Positions 47,943 through 57,746 of a stretch of DNA of 64,000 bases are shown piece after piece (the first letter of the stretch is position 1; each line of letters starts with the position of its first letter). The DNA comes from Martelella lutilitoris. Lineage in GTDB: Bacteria; Pseudomonadota; Alphaproteobacteria; Rhizobiales; Rhizobiaceae. The notes under the pieces were generated by a model. That model saw nothing but the letters and a program-made list of their open reading frames with translations, ran no database searches and had not been told where the DNA came from. Location: the NCBI RefSeq assembly GCF_005924265.1, contig NZ_VCLB01000001.1, forward strand, positions 186,001-250,000. Direction: 5' to 3'. The translations under genes and the position numbers were made by a program.

Positions 47943-49712
47943 ATGACGACAGTTTCTGAGACGCCGCAAAAAACCATGGTCATTTCCAGGCGGCTGCGGG
48001 AAAGCATCCGGCTTCATCTGGAAAGCATCTATCCGGAAAAAGATTCCCGCGCGCTGACGCGGCAAGTGCTCGAGGCCTATTGGGGCGATGGCGCCGTCCC
48101 GCGCAAGCGCGGCCGCGTGGCCGGCAACAACATGTGGAGCGCCGACAACACCTATGTGATCACCTACGGGAATTCGATCATCGACGGCGAGCACAAGCCG
48201 CTTTCGCTGCTGCAGGACTTCGTCACCGAAAACCTGAAAGGCGTCATCAAGGGCGTGCACATCCTGCCCTATTTCCCCTATACCTCCGATGACGGCTTCG
48301 CCATCACCGATTATCGCGCAGTCGATTCCGGCCTCGGCGGCTGGGAGGATATCGAACGCATCGGCCGCGAATTCCGGCTGATGTCGGACCTGGTGCTCAA
48401 TCATTGTTCCAGCCAGAGCAGCTGGTTCAACGAGTTCCGCATGGGCCATGCCCCCTATAAGGATTTTTTCTTCACCGCATCGCCGGAAGACGATCTCTCC
48501 TCCGTTGTCAGGCCGCGCGCGCACCCGCTGCTGCGCAAAGTCGAGACTGCGGACGGCGAGAAGCATGTGTGGTGCACCTTCAGCCACGACCAGGTGGATT
48601 TCGACTTCTCCAATCCGGAAGTCCTGCTCGAATTCCTGCGCATCATGCGCTTTCATATCAATCACGGCGTGCGCACCATCAGGCTCGATGCCTGCGCCTT
48701 CATCTGGAAGGAGGTCGGAACCTCGTGCATCCACTTGCCGCAAACGCACGAGATCATCCGGCTGATGCGGGTGCTGGCCGATTACAGCGAGGAAAGCATC
48801 GTTCTCATCACCGAGACGAATGTGCCGAATGTCGAAAACCTCAGCTATTTCGGCAATCGCAACGAAGCGCATATGATCTACAATTTCTCGCTGCCGCCGC
48901 TGATCGTGCATGCGCTGATGACGGGGACATCGCAATTCCTCAATGCCTGGCAGATGGCCATGCCGCCGGCGCAGATGGGCTGCGCCTATTTCAACTTCAC
49001 CGCCTCCCATGACGGGATCGGCCTCAGGCCCGCCGAAAGCCTGCTGTCCGACGAGGCGATCGGTGAGATGGTCGAGACGGTAAAGAGCTTTGGCGGCAGA
49101 GTTTCCATGCGCCAGCTCTCCGACGGCTCGATGCGGCCTTACGAGATGAATGTCTCGCTGTTCGACGCGCTGAAGGGCACGGTGAAGGGCGAAGATGAAC
49201 ACAACATCGCCCGCTTCCTCTGCAGCCAGACGATCGCCATGGCGCTGGAAGGCATTCCCGCCTTCTATATCCACTCGCTGCTGGCAACGAGCAACGACTA
49301 CGAGGGCGTGGAGAAGTCCGGCCATAACCGGGCGATCAACCGCCACCGCTGGAACTATGACGCACTGCAGGAAGCCCTTGCCGACGAGACCACGCAGCAC
49401 GCCAGAGTGTTCAACGCCATGCGCGAATTGATCGGCATCCGCACCCGGCAACCGGCCTTCCATCCGAACGCCACGCAATTTACCCTGCACCTTGGCGAGA
49501 AGCTGTTCGGCTTCTGGCGCCAGAGCGTCGATCGCACCCAGAGCATTTTCGCCATCAACAATGTGACGGACGAAACACTTGAGATCCCGGCCATGGCGCT
49601 CAATCTCATCGGCGGCGAACAATGGATCGACCTGATCTCCGGAGAGGCCGTCGGAGACGCCAAGATCAACTTCGCCCCCTATCAGTGCCGTTGGATCACC
49701 AACCGCGCCTGA
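47943..49712 (+). CDS. GH13_18 phosphorylase, glucosylglycerate phosphorylase (YcjM)-like
   Basis: 589 residues from ATG at 47943 behind AAGGA. Glycoside hydrolase family 13 subfamily 18. HILPYFPYTSDDGFAITDY is the N-terminal barrel motif, the nucleophile Asp is in TIRLDACAFIWKE, the acid/base Glu in LITETNVPN and the transition-state Asp in SHDGIGL. The WKExGTSCIHL and ETNVP stretches resemble E. coli YcjM more than true sucrose phosphorylases. It would phosphorolyse a glucosyl compound to glucose 1-phosphate. Substrate (glucosylglycerate or sucrose) is inferred. Confidence 0.82.
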   Translation: MTTVSETPQKTMVISRRLRESIRLHLESIYPEKDSRALTRQVLEAYWGDGAVPRKRGRVAGNNMWSADNTYVITYGNSIIDGEHKPLSLLQDFVTENLKGVIKGVHILPYFPYTSDDGFAITDYRAVDSGLGGWEDIERIGREFRLMSDLVLNHCSSQSSWFNEFRMGHAPYKDFFFTASPEDDLSSVVRPRAHPLLRKVETADGEKHVWCTFSHDQVDFDFSNPEVLLEFLRIMRFHINHGVRTIRLDACAFIWKEVGTSCIHLPQTHEIIRLMRVLADYSEESIVLITETNVPNVENLSYFGNRNEAHMIYNFSLPPLIVHALMTGTSQFLNAWQMAMPPAQMGCAYFNFTASHDGIGLRPAESLLSDEAIGEMVETVKSFGGRVSMRQLSDGSMRPYEMNVSLFDALKGTVKGEDEHNIARFLCSQTIAMALEGIPAFYIHSLLATSNDYEGVEKSGHNRAINRHRWNYDALQEALADETTQHARVFNAMRELIGIRTRQPAFHPNATQFTLHLGEKLFGFWRQSVDRTQSIFAINNVTDETLEIPAMALNLIGGEQWIDLISGEAVGDAKINFAPYQCRWITNRA

Positions 49713-49870
49713 GGGGCCGCGGCGGCCTTGCGGCACAGGACTGACCTAGCCTTGGTTGAGCTATAGACCTTCCCGCAGGCCTTGAGCCATGCTTCGTTTA
49801 TTTCTGTCGCGAGAATTCGGCCGATTGCCGGTCGGCGGCGGTTGAATCCGTCATAGTTATTTCATATTTT

Positions 49871-49889
49871 CGTAGATACGTATTATACG
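49871..49889. promoter_or_regulatory. imperfect inverted repeat upstream of the MBL-fold gene
   Basis: CGTAGA-N7-TATACG in an AT-rich patch, 40 bp before the start codon and about where a -10 region would be. Related bigR-blh loci are repressed through AT-rich palindromes at this position; the match here is only positional. Confidence 0.35.
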
Positions 49890-49928
49890 CTAGAAAATCT
49901 TCCAAGCGCAACCCGAGAAGGACCCGAG

Positions 49929-50816
49929 ATGACCCTGCCCTTTACGCCCGAGCCCGACTTCAAGCCGGAGGTCCACGGCTTCTTCGATCCGGCCACAAAC
50001 ACGATCTCCTACGTCGTGCGCGACCCGGGTTCAGAGGCCTGCGCCGTGATCGACAGCGTCATGGACATCGACTATGCGGCAGGTCGCATCACCCATGAAA
50101 GCGCCGACCGGATGATTGCGATGATCCGCGAGAAGGGCTGGCGGCTGGAATGGCTGATCGAAACCCATGTCCATGCCGACCACCTGTCGGCCGCACCCTA
50201 CATTCAGGAAAAGCTCGGCGGCCGCATCGGCATCGGCGAGAATATCGTCATCGTCCAGGACACGTTCGGCAAGGTGTTCAACGAGGGCACGGAGTTCGAG
50301 CGCGACGGCTCGCAATTCGACCGGCTGTTTATCGATGGCGACAGCTACGCAATCGGCGGCATGACCGCGCATGTGATGCACACGCCCGGCCACACGCCCG
50401 CCTGCATGACCCATGTGATCGGCGACGCGGCCTTTGTCGGCGATACGCTGTTCATGCCCGATGGCGGCTCCGCGCGCGCCGATTTCCCCGGCGGCGACGC
50501 CCGCACGCTCTACCGCTCCACCAAGCGCGTGCTCGAACTGCCGGAGAAAACGCGTCTGTTCATGTGCCATGACTACGGCCCGAATGGCCGCGACATCGCG
50601 TGGGAGACCAGCGTTGGCGAGGAACGCCGCCACAACATTCACTTGCATGACGGCATTAGCGAGGACGAATTCGTGGAGATGCGCGAAAAACGCGACGCCA
50701 CGCTTTCCATGCCGCGGCTGATCCTGCCTTCGCTGCAGGTCAATATGCGCGCCGGCGCCGTGCCGAAGGACAAGGACGGCCGGCTGATGCTGAAAGTGCC
50801 GGTCAACGCACTTTAA
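49929..50816 (+). CDS. metallo-beta-lactamase-fold hydrolase, persulfide dioxygenase-like
   Basis: 295 residues. Metal motif ETHVHADHLSAA (HxHxDH) near 75-86, third histidine in HTPGHTPACM, bridging Asp in FVGDTLF, and final His in LFMCHDYGPNGR. These match ETHE1/Blh-type persulfide dioxygenases that oxidise glutathione persulfide to sulfite in H2S detoxification. The rhodanese-like DUF442 domain that is fused in some Blh proteins is encoded separately just downstream (37 bp gap). Confidence 0.86.
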   Translation: MTLPFTPEPDFKPEVHGFFDPATNTISYVVRDPGSEACAVIDSVMDIDYAAGRITHESADRMIAMIREKGWRLEWLIETHVHADHLSAAPYIQEKLGGRIGIGENIVIVQDTFGKVFNEGTEFERDGSQFDRLFIDGDSYAIGGMTAHVMHTPGHTPACMTHVIGDAAFVGDTLFMPDGGSARADFPGGDARTLYRSTKRVLELPEKTRLFMCHDYGPNGRDIAWETSVGEERRHNIHLHDGISEDEFVEMREKRDATLSMPRLILPSLQVNMRAGAVPKDKDGRLMLKVPVNAL

Positions 50817-50853
50817 AGCGCCGACCATCCCATCCGCAACCAGGAAGACACGC

Positions 50854-51189
50854 ATGCATACCCGTGCAATCAACAATAACTATCACGTGACCGGCCAGCT
50901 AAAGGCCAAGGACATACCGGAAGCGGCGAAGGCGGGCTTTGCCGCCGTCATCTGCATGCGGCCCGACGGCGAAGGCTTCTTCCAGCCGAAATATGCCGAG
51001 ATCGAAGCCGCCGCGAAGGACGCCGGCCTTGCCTGCTACTATCTTCCGGTCGGCGGCGGCCACCAGCCGATTATCCAGGCCACGAAGCTGAAGCAGATCC
51101 TGAAGGAGAGCAATGGGCCTGTGCTGGCGTTTTGTGCCTCCGGCGGGCGCTGCGCCAGCCTCTACCAGCTTGCCCTGCAGGCCGGCTGA
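50854..51189 (+). CDS. DUF442/TIGR01244 sulfurtransferase-phosphatase-like protein
   Basis: 111 residues, tyrosine-phosphatase-like fold; loop AFCASGGRCASL supplies the catalytic Cys and Arg (CxxxxxR). In the family it is often fused to persulfide dioxygenases, and here it follows one directly, so it probably handles the same persulfide. Stop codon lies 5 bp from the stop of the convergent MoeB-like gene. Confidence 0.86.
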   Translation: MHTRAINNNYHVTGQLKAKDIPEAAKAGFAAVICMRPDGEGFFQPKYAEIEAAAKDAGLACYYLPVGGGHQPIIQATKLKQILKESNGPVLAFCASGGRCASLYQLALQAG

Positions 51190-51194
51190 TTGCC

Positions 51195-51956
51195 TCAGCC
51201 GCGTCTGGCATAGGCGATGGTTTCGAAACGCGCGGACAGTCCGTCATAGAGAAGAAGCCTGCCGATGAGCGGTTCGCCGGCGCCGGTGACGAGCTTGATC
51301 ACCTCCATCGCCATCAGCGTGCCGATGACGCCGGTAACGGGGCCGACAATGCCGGCCTCGGCGCAGGAGGGCACGAGACCCTGGGGCGGGCGCTTGGGAT
51401 AGAGGTCGCGGTAGCGCGGATTGGCCTTGCCGCCCGCTCCGTTCGCATAGGGCTTCAACACCGTCAGGGAACCATCGAAACGGCCGACAGCGCCGGTCAC
51501 CAGCGGCGTCTCGCCCTGCTCGGCCGCATCGGCAGCCATGTAGCGCGTGTCGAAATTGTCCGAGCCGTCGACGAGAATATCGAAGCCTGAAAGAATCTCG
51601 CCAATCATCGCCCCATCCAGCCGTTCGTGAAACCGGCGGCAGACCACATGCGGGTTGATGCGCGCAATCGCCCGCGCGGCGCTTTCCGTCTTCGCCGCGC
51701 CGACTGAGCCGGTGTCGTGAATGATCTGTCGCTGCAGGTTGGAGAGGCTGACGCCGTCATCATCGGCAATGCCGAGCGTTCCGATGCCGGCAGCAGCAAG
51801 ATAGGACAGAACCGGACTGCCGAGCCCGCCGGCACCGATGACCAGCACCCGGGCGCGCTTCATTGCCTGCTGGCCCGCGCCGCCGATCTCCGGCAGCACG
51901 ATGTGGCGGGCGTAACGTTCGATTTCCTCGGACGAGAAGGCTTCGCTTTCGGTCAT
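51195..51956 (-). CDS. MoeB/ThiF-family adenylyltransferase
   Basis: 253 residues, E1-like fold. ATP-binding VIGAGGLGSPVLSYLAAAG (about 37-55), Asp in GIADDDGVSLSNLQRQ, and the active-site Cys in VPSCAEAGIVGPV. Activates the C-terminus of a ubiquitin-like sulfur carrier (MoaD or ThiS). Only two cysteines exist in the whole protein, so the zinc-binding CxxC pairs of E. coli MoeB are missing. No thi or moa genes lie next to it. Confidence 0.85.
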   Translation of the reverse strand: MTESEAFSSEEIERYARHIVLPEIGGAGQQAMKRARVLVIGAGGLGSPVLSYLAAAGIGTLGIADDDGVSLSNLQRQIIHDTGSVGAAKTESAARAIARINPHVVCRRFHERLDGAMIGEILSGFDILVDGSDNFDTRYMAADAAEQGETPLVTGAVGRFDGSLTVLKPYANGAGGKANPRYRDLYPKRPPQGLVPSCAEAGIVGPVTGVIGTLMAMEVIKLVTGAGEPLIGRLLLYDGLSARFETIAYARRG

Positions 51957-52021
51957 GGCCGCCTTTTAACACGGAAAACCGGTGGCATCCTTCAAAAATC
52001 AGCGCCGCCGCCCTGTCTCTC

Positions 52022-52648
52022 TCAAAGCGCCTTGGTCGCGACCAGGAAGGTCGCCTTGTTCTTGCCGGGGCACCACTGGTGGACAACGGAAAACCCGGCA
52101 CGAGCCATCTCGTTGATCAGTCCTTCCTGGGTGAAACTGCCGACATAGGGCGCCTTGCCAACCAGCTGCATCACCGGGAGCGCCGCGCGGATATAGAAGG
52201 AGAAGTCGCGCAGACAGGCGGTGGAGGAAACGAACACGCCGCCGGGCTTCAGCATGGCGTGAACTTTTTCAAGAACCCTCTCGCGGTCTTCCAGCAGATG
52301 CAGCAGTGAATGCGCCATCACCGCATCATAAAGCCCGTCCGAGCCATTCATAGCGGCGACATCGCCCTGGCGGAAGTGAACATTGGTAATAGCTGCGTCC
52401 TCGGCCTTTCGTTTTGCAATCGCGATCATGGTGTCGGAAAGGTCAAAGGCGTCGATCCGGGCGACGGCGGGCGCGTGATAAAGCGCGGTCGAGCCCGTGC
52501 CGCAACCAATTTCCAGCACCCGCATGTCGGGGCGAAAATACTCGCGCGTGATGTCGAGCTTGATCTGGTAGGACTGCGGATCGGCGATGGGGTCACGGGA
52601 GTATTTTTCCGCGATCTTGTCCCAGAACTGTTTCTTGTTGGCTGCCAT
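52022..52648 (-). CDS. class I SAM-dependent methyltransferase
   Basis: 208 residues from ATG at 52648 with GGAG 8 nt upstream. Motif I VLEIGCGTGSTAL near 50, motif II-like DAFDLSDTMIAIA, and GDVAAMNGSDGLYDAVMAHSLL for the later strands. Similar to small-molecule/ubiquinone-type methyltransferases, but the substrate cannot be given. Divergent from the LysR gene at 52783. Confidence 0.82.
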   Translation of the reverse strand: MAANKKQFWDKIAEKYSRDPIADPQSYQIKLDITREYFRPDMRVLEIGCGTGSTALYHAPAVARIDAFDLSDTMIAIAKRKAEDAAITNVHFRQGDVAAMNGSDGLYDAVMAHSLLHLLEDRERVLEKVHAMLKPGGVFVSSTACLRDFSFYIRAALPVMQLVGKAPYVGSFTQEGLINEMARAGFSVVHQWCPGKNKATFLVATKAL

Positions 52649-52782
52649 TGTCGGGCTCCTGCTTAACATATTGCGGCGCGGCTCAATTTTCGGCTGAACC
52701 GCCGTGATGTTGTGCGCAGTGATAGAGATTTTCAGACTATGCGGGAATTGCCTAAATTCCTTGAGCTGCTATACGCAGATGG

Positions 52783-53688
52783 ATGATATGGGACGCTGTC
52801 AGATATGACTGGAACCAGGTCCGCGCCTTTCTGGCGACGGCCGAGGAAGGCTCTTTGTCCGCAGCAGCGCGGGCGCTGAAGGTGACCCAGCCGACGCTGA
52901 GCCGCCAGGTGGCCGGACTTGAGGAAAGTCTCGGCGTGACGCTGTTCGAGCGCGGCACCCGGTCGATGACGCTGACATCTGCCGGACGCCAGCTGCTTGT
53001 TCATGCCCGCACCATGAACGATGCCGCCAACAATATCTCGCTTGCCGCTTCCGGCCATTCCCAGGCCGTCGAAGGCGAGGTTTGTGTGGCGGCAACAAAC
53101 GCAATGGCCACTTACCACCTGCCGGCCGTGGTCGCGAAGATCCGCAAGGCCGCGCCCGGCATCGCGCTCGACATCAAGACCTCCAACGCCCTTTCCGACC
53201 TGATCCGGCGCGAGGCCGATATCGCCATCCGGCATGCGCGCCCGACCGAGCCGGAACTGATCGCCAAACAGGTCGGCGTCACCTCGGCGACGATGTATGC
53301 GTCAAAGCGCTATCTCGACCGTCTCGGCCGACCGGTGACGATCGAAAAGCTGAAGTCGGCGGAGTTCTTCGGCTTCGAGTTTCGCGAGCAGCTTCTTCCG
53401 GTATTTGCCGAGGAGGGCATCACGCTGACCGTCGATAATTTCCCGGTGATCACCGAAAGCGGCACGCTGGTGATGGAGCTGATGCGCGCCGGCCTCGGCA
53501 TCGGCCTCCTGCTGAAGGAGGATGTCGCGCTGTTTCCCGACCTCGAGGCGGTGTTTCCGGCCTTTAGGCCAATTTCCGTGCCGATCTGGCTGGTGACCCA
53601 CCGCGAGCTCCATTCCAGCCGGCGCATCCGCGTGGTCTATGACATTCTTGCCGACCACCTTTCGCGACTTTCGTCCGACAGGCAGTGA
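52783..53688 (+). CDS. LysR-family transcriptional regulator
   Basis: 301 residues. N-terminal winged helix (about 8-67) with [20 protein letters not shown] and [20 protein letters not shown], followed by a periplasmic-binding-like effector domain ([15 protein letters not shown]). Belongs to the branch whose effector half carries [10 protein letters not shown]. It sits between a divergent methyltransferase gene and glcB, either of which may be its target. Confidence 0.88.
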   Translation: MIWDAVRYDWNQVRAFLATAEEGSLSAAARALKVTQPTLSRQVAGLEESLGVTLFERGTRSMTLTSAGRQLLVHARTMNDAANNISLAASGHSQAVEGEVCVAATNAMATYHLPAVVAKIRKAAPGIALDIKTSNALSDLIRREADIAIRHARPTEPELIAKQVGVTSATMYASKRYLDRLGRPVTIEKLKSAEFFGFEFREQLLPVFAEEGITLTVDNFPVITESGTLVMELMRAGLGIGLLLKEDVALFPDLEAVFPAFRPISVPIWLVTHRELHSSRRIRVVYDILADHLSRLSSDRQ

Positions 53689-53800
53689 ATATTTCAATTA
53701 TCTCCATTTCGGAAACAATATTTCAAATTCGCGCCGAATTGACCTTACCGGCTGCGTCGCTACAGTGACGGCAGACAATTCATCCGAAAAGGCGTTTCCC

Positions 53801-55969
53801 ATGGCTCGCATCGACAAACACGGCCTTCAATTCGACAAGGCGCTCCATGATTTCCTCACCGAAAAGGTGCTTCCGGAAACCGGGGTCGACCCCGAGGCCT
53901 TTTTCGCCGGTTTTTCGGAGATCGTGCACGAGCTTGCGCCGAAGAACCGCGCCCTTCTGAAAACCCGCGACGCGATGCAGGAGCGGCTGGACGCCTGGTA
54001 CAAGGAAAACGGCGCGCCGTCCGACATGGCGGCCTATGAGGCCTTCCTGCGCGAGATCGGCTACATTCTTCCCGAGGGCGATGATTTCTCGGTTGAGACC
54101 GACAATGTCGATCCGGAGATCGCCACGATTGCCGGCCCCCAGCTTGTCGTCCCGGTGATGAACGCGCGCTATGCGCTGAACGCCGCCAATGCGCGCTGGG
54201 GTTCGCTCTATGACGCGCTTTACGGCACGGATGCGATTGCCGAAGACGACGGCGCGGAAAAGGGTGCGGCATTCAATCCGAAGCGCGGCGAGAAGGTGAT
54301 CGCCTGGGCCAAGGCCTTTCTCGATGAAAACATCCCGCTTGCCGCCGGCAAATGGGCCGATGTCACCGGCTTCGGCTACAGCGACGGCGTGCTGATCATC
54401 AAGACCGCGGCCGGCGAGACCGGCCTTGCCGATCCCGGCCAGTATGCTGGCTTCGATGACAGGGACGGCGATGAATTCCGGCTGATCTTCGCCAACCACA
54501 ACCTTCATGTGATCGTTGACGTCGACCCGAATGGCATGATCGGCAAGACCGATCCCGGCCATATCAACGATATCGTGCTGGAATCGGCGATCACCGCGAT
54601 CATGGACTGCGAGGATTCCGTTGCCGCCGTCGATGCCGAGGACAAGGTGCTCGCCTATGCCAACTGGCTCGGCCTGATGAAGGGCGATCTCACCGAAGAG
54701 GTTACCAAGGGCGGCAAGACCTTTACGCGCAAGCTGAACCCCGACATCACCTTCAGCGCGCCGGACGGCACGCCCGCAAGCCTGAAGGGCCGCTCGCTGA
54801 TGCTGGTCCGCAATGTCGGCCACCTGATGACCAACCCGGCGATCCTCGACCGCGACGGCCGCGAGGTCCCCGAAGGCATCATGGACGCGGCGATCACCGC
54901 GCTGATCGCGCTCTACGATATCGGGGAAGGCGGCCGGCACATGAATTCGCATGCCGGCTCCATGTATGTGGTCAAGCCGAAGATGCACGGGCCCGAGGAA
55001 GTCGCCTTCGCCAACGAGCTTTTCGGGCGGGTCGAGAAGATTGTCGGCATGAAGCCGAACACGATGAAGATGGGCATCATGGACGAGGAACGCCGCACCA
55101 CGGTCAACCTCAAGGAATGCATCCGCGCGGCCAAGGACCGGGTCGTCTTCATCAATACCGGCTTCCTCGACCGCACCGGCGACGAGATCCACACCTCGAT
55201 GGAGGCCGGGCCGATGATCCGCAAGGGCGACATGAAATCGGCCCCCTGGATTGCGGCCTACGAGGACTGGAATGTCGATATCGGGCTGGAATGCGGCCTT
55301 GCCGGCCATGCGCAGATCGGCAAGGGCATGTGGGCCATGCCGGACCTGATGGCGGCCATGCTGGAAGCCAAGATCGGCCAGCCGAAGGCCGGCGCCAACA
55401 CCGCCTGGGTCCCCTCCCCGACGGCGGCCACGCTGCACGCCACGCATTACCACGCCGTCGACGTTGCAAAGGTGCAGGAGACGCTGAAGGACCGGCCGCG
55501 CGCCAGCCTCACCAGCATTCTTTCCGTTCCCGTCGCGGTGCGTCCGAACTGGTCGGAAGAGGAGGTCCAGGCCGAGCTCGACAATAATGCCCAGGGCATT
55601 CTCGGCTACGTCGTGCGCTGGATCGACCAGGGCGTCGGCTGCTCCAAGGTGCCGGATATCAATGACATTGGCCTGATGGAGGACCGTGCGACCCTTCGCA
55701 TTTCCTCCCAGCACATGGCCAACTGGCTCTACCACGGCGTCTGCACCGAGGAACAGATCGTCGCGACCATGAAGAAGATGGCCGCCGTGGTCGATCGTCA
55801 GAACAAGGGCGACCCCGCCTACCGGCCCATGGCCGCGGACTTCGACGGATCCGTCGCTTTCCAGGCGGCGCTGGACCTGGTGCTGAAGGGGCGTGAACAG
55901 CCGAACGGCTATACGGAACCGGTGCTCCATGCCCGCAGGCTGGAGCGCAAGGCGAAGGACGCCGCCTGA
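53801..55969 (+). CDS. glcB: malate synthase G
   Basis: 722 residues from ATG at 53801 ([19 protein letters not shown]); the open frame upstream overlaps the LysR gene and is not used. Condenses glyoxylate and acetyl-CoA to malate. Family stretches: [16 protein letters not shown] (magnesium/glyoxylate region), [40 protein letters not shown] and [18 protein letters not shown]. Isoform G, as expected for glycolate/glyoxylate use; no aceA is nearby. Confidence 0.96.
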   Translation: MARIDKHGLQFDKALHDFLTEKVLPETGVDPEAFFAGFSEIVHELAPKNRALLKTRDAMQERLDAWYKENGAPSDMAAYEAFLREIGYILPEGDDFSVETDNVDPEIATIAGPQLVVPVMNARYALNAANARWGSLYDALYGTDAIAEDDGAEKGAAFNPKRGEKVIAWAKAFLDENIPLAAGKWADVTGFGYSDGVLIIKTAAGETGLADPGQYAGFDDRDGDEFRLIFANHNLHVIVDVDPNGMIGKTDPGHINDIVLESAITAIMDCEDSVAAVDAEDKVLAYANWLGLMKGDLTEEVTKGGKTFTRKLNPDITFSAPDGTPASLKGRSLMLVRNVGHLMTNPAILDRDGREVPEGIMDAAITALIALYDIGEGGRHMNSHAGSMYVVKPKMHGPEEVAFANELFGRVEKIVGMKPNTMKMGIMDEERRTTVNLKECIRAAKDRVVFINTGFLDRTGDEIHTSMEAGPMIRKGDMKSAPWIAAYEDWNVDIGLECGLAGHAQIGKGMWAMPDLMAAMLEAKIGQPKAGANTAWVPSPTAATLHATHYHAVDVAKVQETLKDRPRASLTSILSVPVAVRPNWSEEEVQAELDNNAQGILGYVVRWIDQGVGCSKVPDINDIGLMEDRATLRISSQHMANWLYHGVCTEEQIVATMKKMAAVVDRQNKGDPAYRPMAADFDGSVAFQAALDLVLKGREQPNGYTEPVLHARRLERKAKDAA

Positions 55970-56029
55970 GAGGGCAGGTCTTGCGGCATTGCGCCCGCAT
56001 AAAATGACGTCTTATCAATGGCTTGATTG

Positions 56030-56058
56030 TGCCCGACTTCGGCCGGGCATTTTGTTTT
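56030..56058 (+). terminator. rho-independent terminator of glcB
   Basis: Stem TGCCCG/CGGGCA with an inner C-G pair around TTCG and one A-C mismatch, followed by TTTTGTTTT. Confidence 0.82.
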
Positions 56059-56142
56059 CCCTATCTTGGGGCGTTTTGTCACGACCAAAACCCTGAGGCG
56101 TCGGGGCTTTCGCCAAGTTCTTAAATTCCCGTAATATTATTC

Positions 56143-56175
56143 ATGATTTCACGCCACAATTTTGGCGCGAATCAT
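56143..56175. promoter_or_regulatory. two-part inverted repeat before the DUF1176-like gene
   Basis: ATGATT and CGCCA pair with TGGCG and AATCAT around a short loop, just after a TAATATTAT patch. It lies 45 bp upstream of the start and could be an operator or a leader hairpin. Confidence 0.4.
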
Positions 56176-56219
56176 TGGCTTCCTCCCCTCGCTGTCAACA
56201 TGCAGAAAGGAAGACGTTT

Positions 56220-56762
56220 ATGAGGATGCGTAAAATCGTCTATGCGGGTCTTGCCGCGACAGTCATTGGTGTTGTCTCTCTTCAGACCGCTGCCTCGGCC
56301 GCGGAAATGTTTGATTCCGGAGGCACGTGGAATGCGGCCTGCGACAGTGAGATGACCTGCCGACTGACCACCAGCCAGATGCCGGCCGATGACGGCGGGC
56401 TCGCGATCCCCTCCTTCGTCAAGGCCGACAAGCCCCATGCGCCGGTGATGATGGTGCTGCCAACGATCACCGGGATGGAGACGCTCAATCGCGACGGCGT
56501 ATTCACGATCGCTGTCGACGGACATGACATCGTCTCGATTATGGTCAAGGATCTGAAGAAGGACGACGCCGAGGGTGGCTACGTAACCCGCGACCAGGCC
56601 ATCGTCCAGCCGGTGCTGGCAGCCGCCCGCGTCGGTCGCGACGAGATCATGGTCAGCTATCTGGGCCCCGACACCCAGGAGGTGGCGACCGCCGACCTGA
56701 CCGGGCTCCACGCCAGCCTTGACTGGCTTTCCCAGCAGCAGCAGCCGGGCTCCGGCTCCTGA
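56220..56762 (+). CDS. exported DUF1176-like protein
   Basis: 180 residues from ATG at 56220 behind AAGGAAG. Signal peptide IVYAGLAATVIGVVSLQTAASAA in part (cleavage near 28), then FDSGGTWNAACDSEMTCRLT with two cysteines at the mature N-terminus and DLTGLHASLDWLSQQQ near the end. The Cys pair and the closing LxGLxAxL segment resemble DUF1176 periplasmic proteins; this assignment is moderate. Function unknown. Own promoter region; followed by the CysZ-like gene after 168 bp. Confidence 0.7.
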   Translation: MRMRKIVYAGLAATVIGVVSLQTAASAAEMFDSGGTWNAACDSEMTCRLTTSQMPADDGGLAIPSFVKADKPHAPVMMVLPTITGMETLNRDGVFTIAVDGHDIVSIMVKDLKKDDAEGGYVTRDQAIVQPVLAAARVGRDEIMVSYLGPDTQEVATADLTGLHASLDWLSQQQQPGSGS

Positions 56763-56930
56763 CAAACGGCCAGCGCCTGCATCGCGAACGTCCGGTTTTC
56801 GCGATGCAGGCGCTCCTTTCAACGCTGGATGAACATACGGCGCTCCAAGCGGGCGCTTGCAGGGCGGCTGCCGGTGACCTAAATCGAGAGGGAAGCGCCC
56901 GGCGGCGGGCGCGAGACCGGGGAGCTGCCG

Positions 56931-57635
56931 ATGCTTTTGACTGCGGCGCGACAAGCGCTTCTGGACCTGATCGACCCCAAGATGCGCGGCATCCTGTGGA
57001 AGGTGCTGGGCCTTTCCCTGCTCTGCCTCGTCGCGCTGTGGTTTGCCATCCGCTCTCTGTTCCTCTGGCTCGCCTTCCCCTTTCTCGCCAATTTGTTTCC
57101 AACGATGCCGGAATGGACGGGCTGGATCACCTTCGTGCTGCTGATCTTCGCCGCCGTCGGCCTGGCGCTCGGGCTTGCGCTGCTGATGGCGCCGGTCTCC
57201 GCCTTTGTCGCCGGCATCTTTCTCGATGACGCGGCCGAGCATATCGAACGCCTGCACTACCCGGACGATCCGCCCGGCACCGCCCTGCCGGTTTTGACGG
57301 CGATGAAGGAAGCGCTGAAATTTCTCGGCATCGTCATTCTCGGCAATATACTTGCCCTGCTGTTACTGTTCGTCCCCGGCGTCAATCTGGTCGCCTTCTT
57401 CCTGGTCAACGGCTATCTCCTTGGCCGGGAGTTCTTCGAATTCGCGGCGATGCGTTTCATGAGCCCCGAGGCCGCGCGCGCATTCCGGCGCGAAAGAGGC
57501 CTCACCGTGTTTCTCGCCGGCCTCGTCGTCGCCGGTTTCGTTGCGATCCCGATCGTCAATCTGGCGACGCCGTTGTTTGCCACCGCCTTCATGATACACA
57601 TCGTCAGGCGAATGCGGGAGAGCGCAGTGGTTTGA
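56931..57635 (+). CDS. CysZ/EI24-type membrane protein
   Basis: 234 residues with about five or six hydrophobic segments (for example LLCLVALWFAIRSLFLWL and ILGNILALLLLFVPGVNLVAFFL). The EI24/CysZ family signature NGYLLGREFFEFAAMRFM is present. CysZ proteins help sulfate uptake in enterobacteria; here there are no cys genes nearby, so the substrate is open. Confidence 0.8.
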   Translation: MLLTAARQALLDLIDPKMRGILWKVLGLSLLCLVALWFAIRSLFLWLAFPFLANLFPTMPEWTGWITFVLLIFAAVGLALGLALLMAPVSAFVAGIFLDDAAEHIERLHYPDDPPGTALPVLTAMKEALKFLGIVILGNILALLLLFVPGVNLVAFFLVNGYLLGREFFEFAAMRFMSPEAARAFRRERGLTVFLAGLVVAGFVAIPIVNLATPLFATAFMIHIVRRMRESAVV

Positions 57636-57746
57636 TGCGCGGAAATCATATTTTCCGCAATGAACGACGAAGAATACGGCCTTGAATCGAAGACCCGCCA
57701 AGGTTATGACCGTTTCATGGTGAAAAGGGCGAACAGGAGCTTGAAA

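Noticed and set aside
47910-49736. 608-codon frame antisense to the GH13 gene
   Set aside because: Shadow frame; the plus strand encodes a complete phosphorylase with its catalytic residues.
57660-57746. Upstream start for the aminotransferase gene
   Set aside because: The extra 29 residues are unconserved, and the ATG at 57747 has a proper AGGAG at 8 nt.
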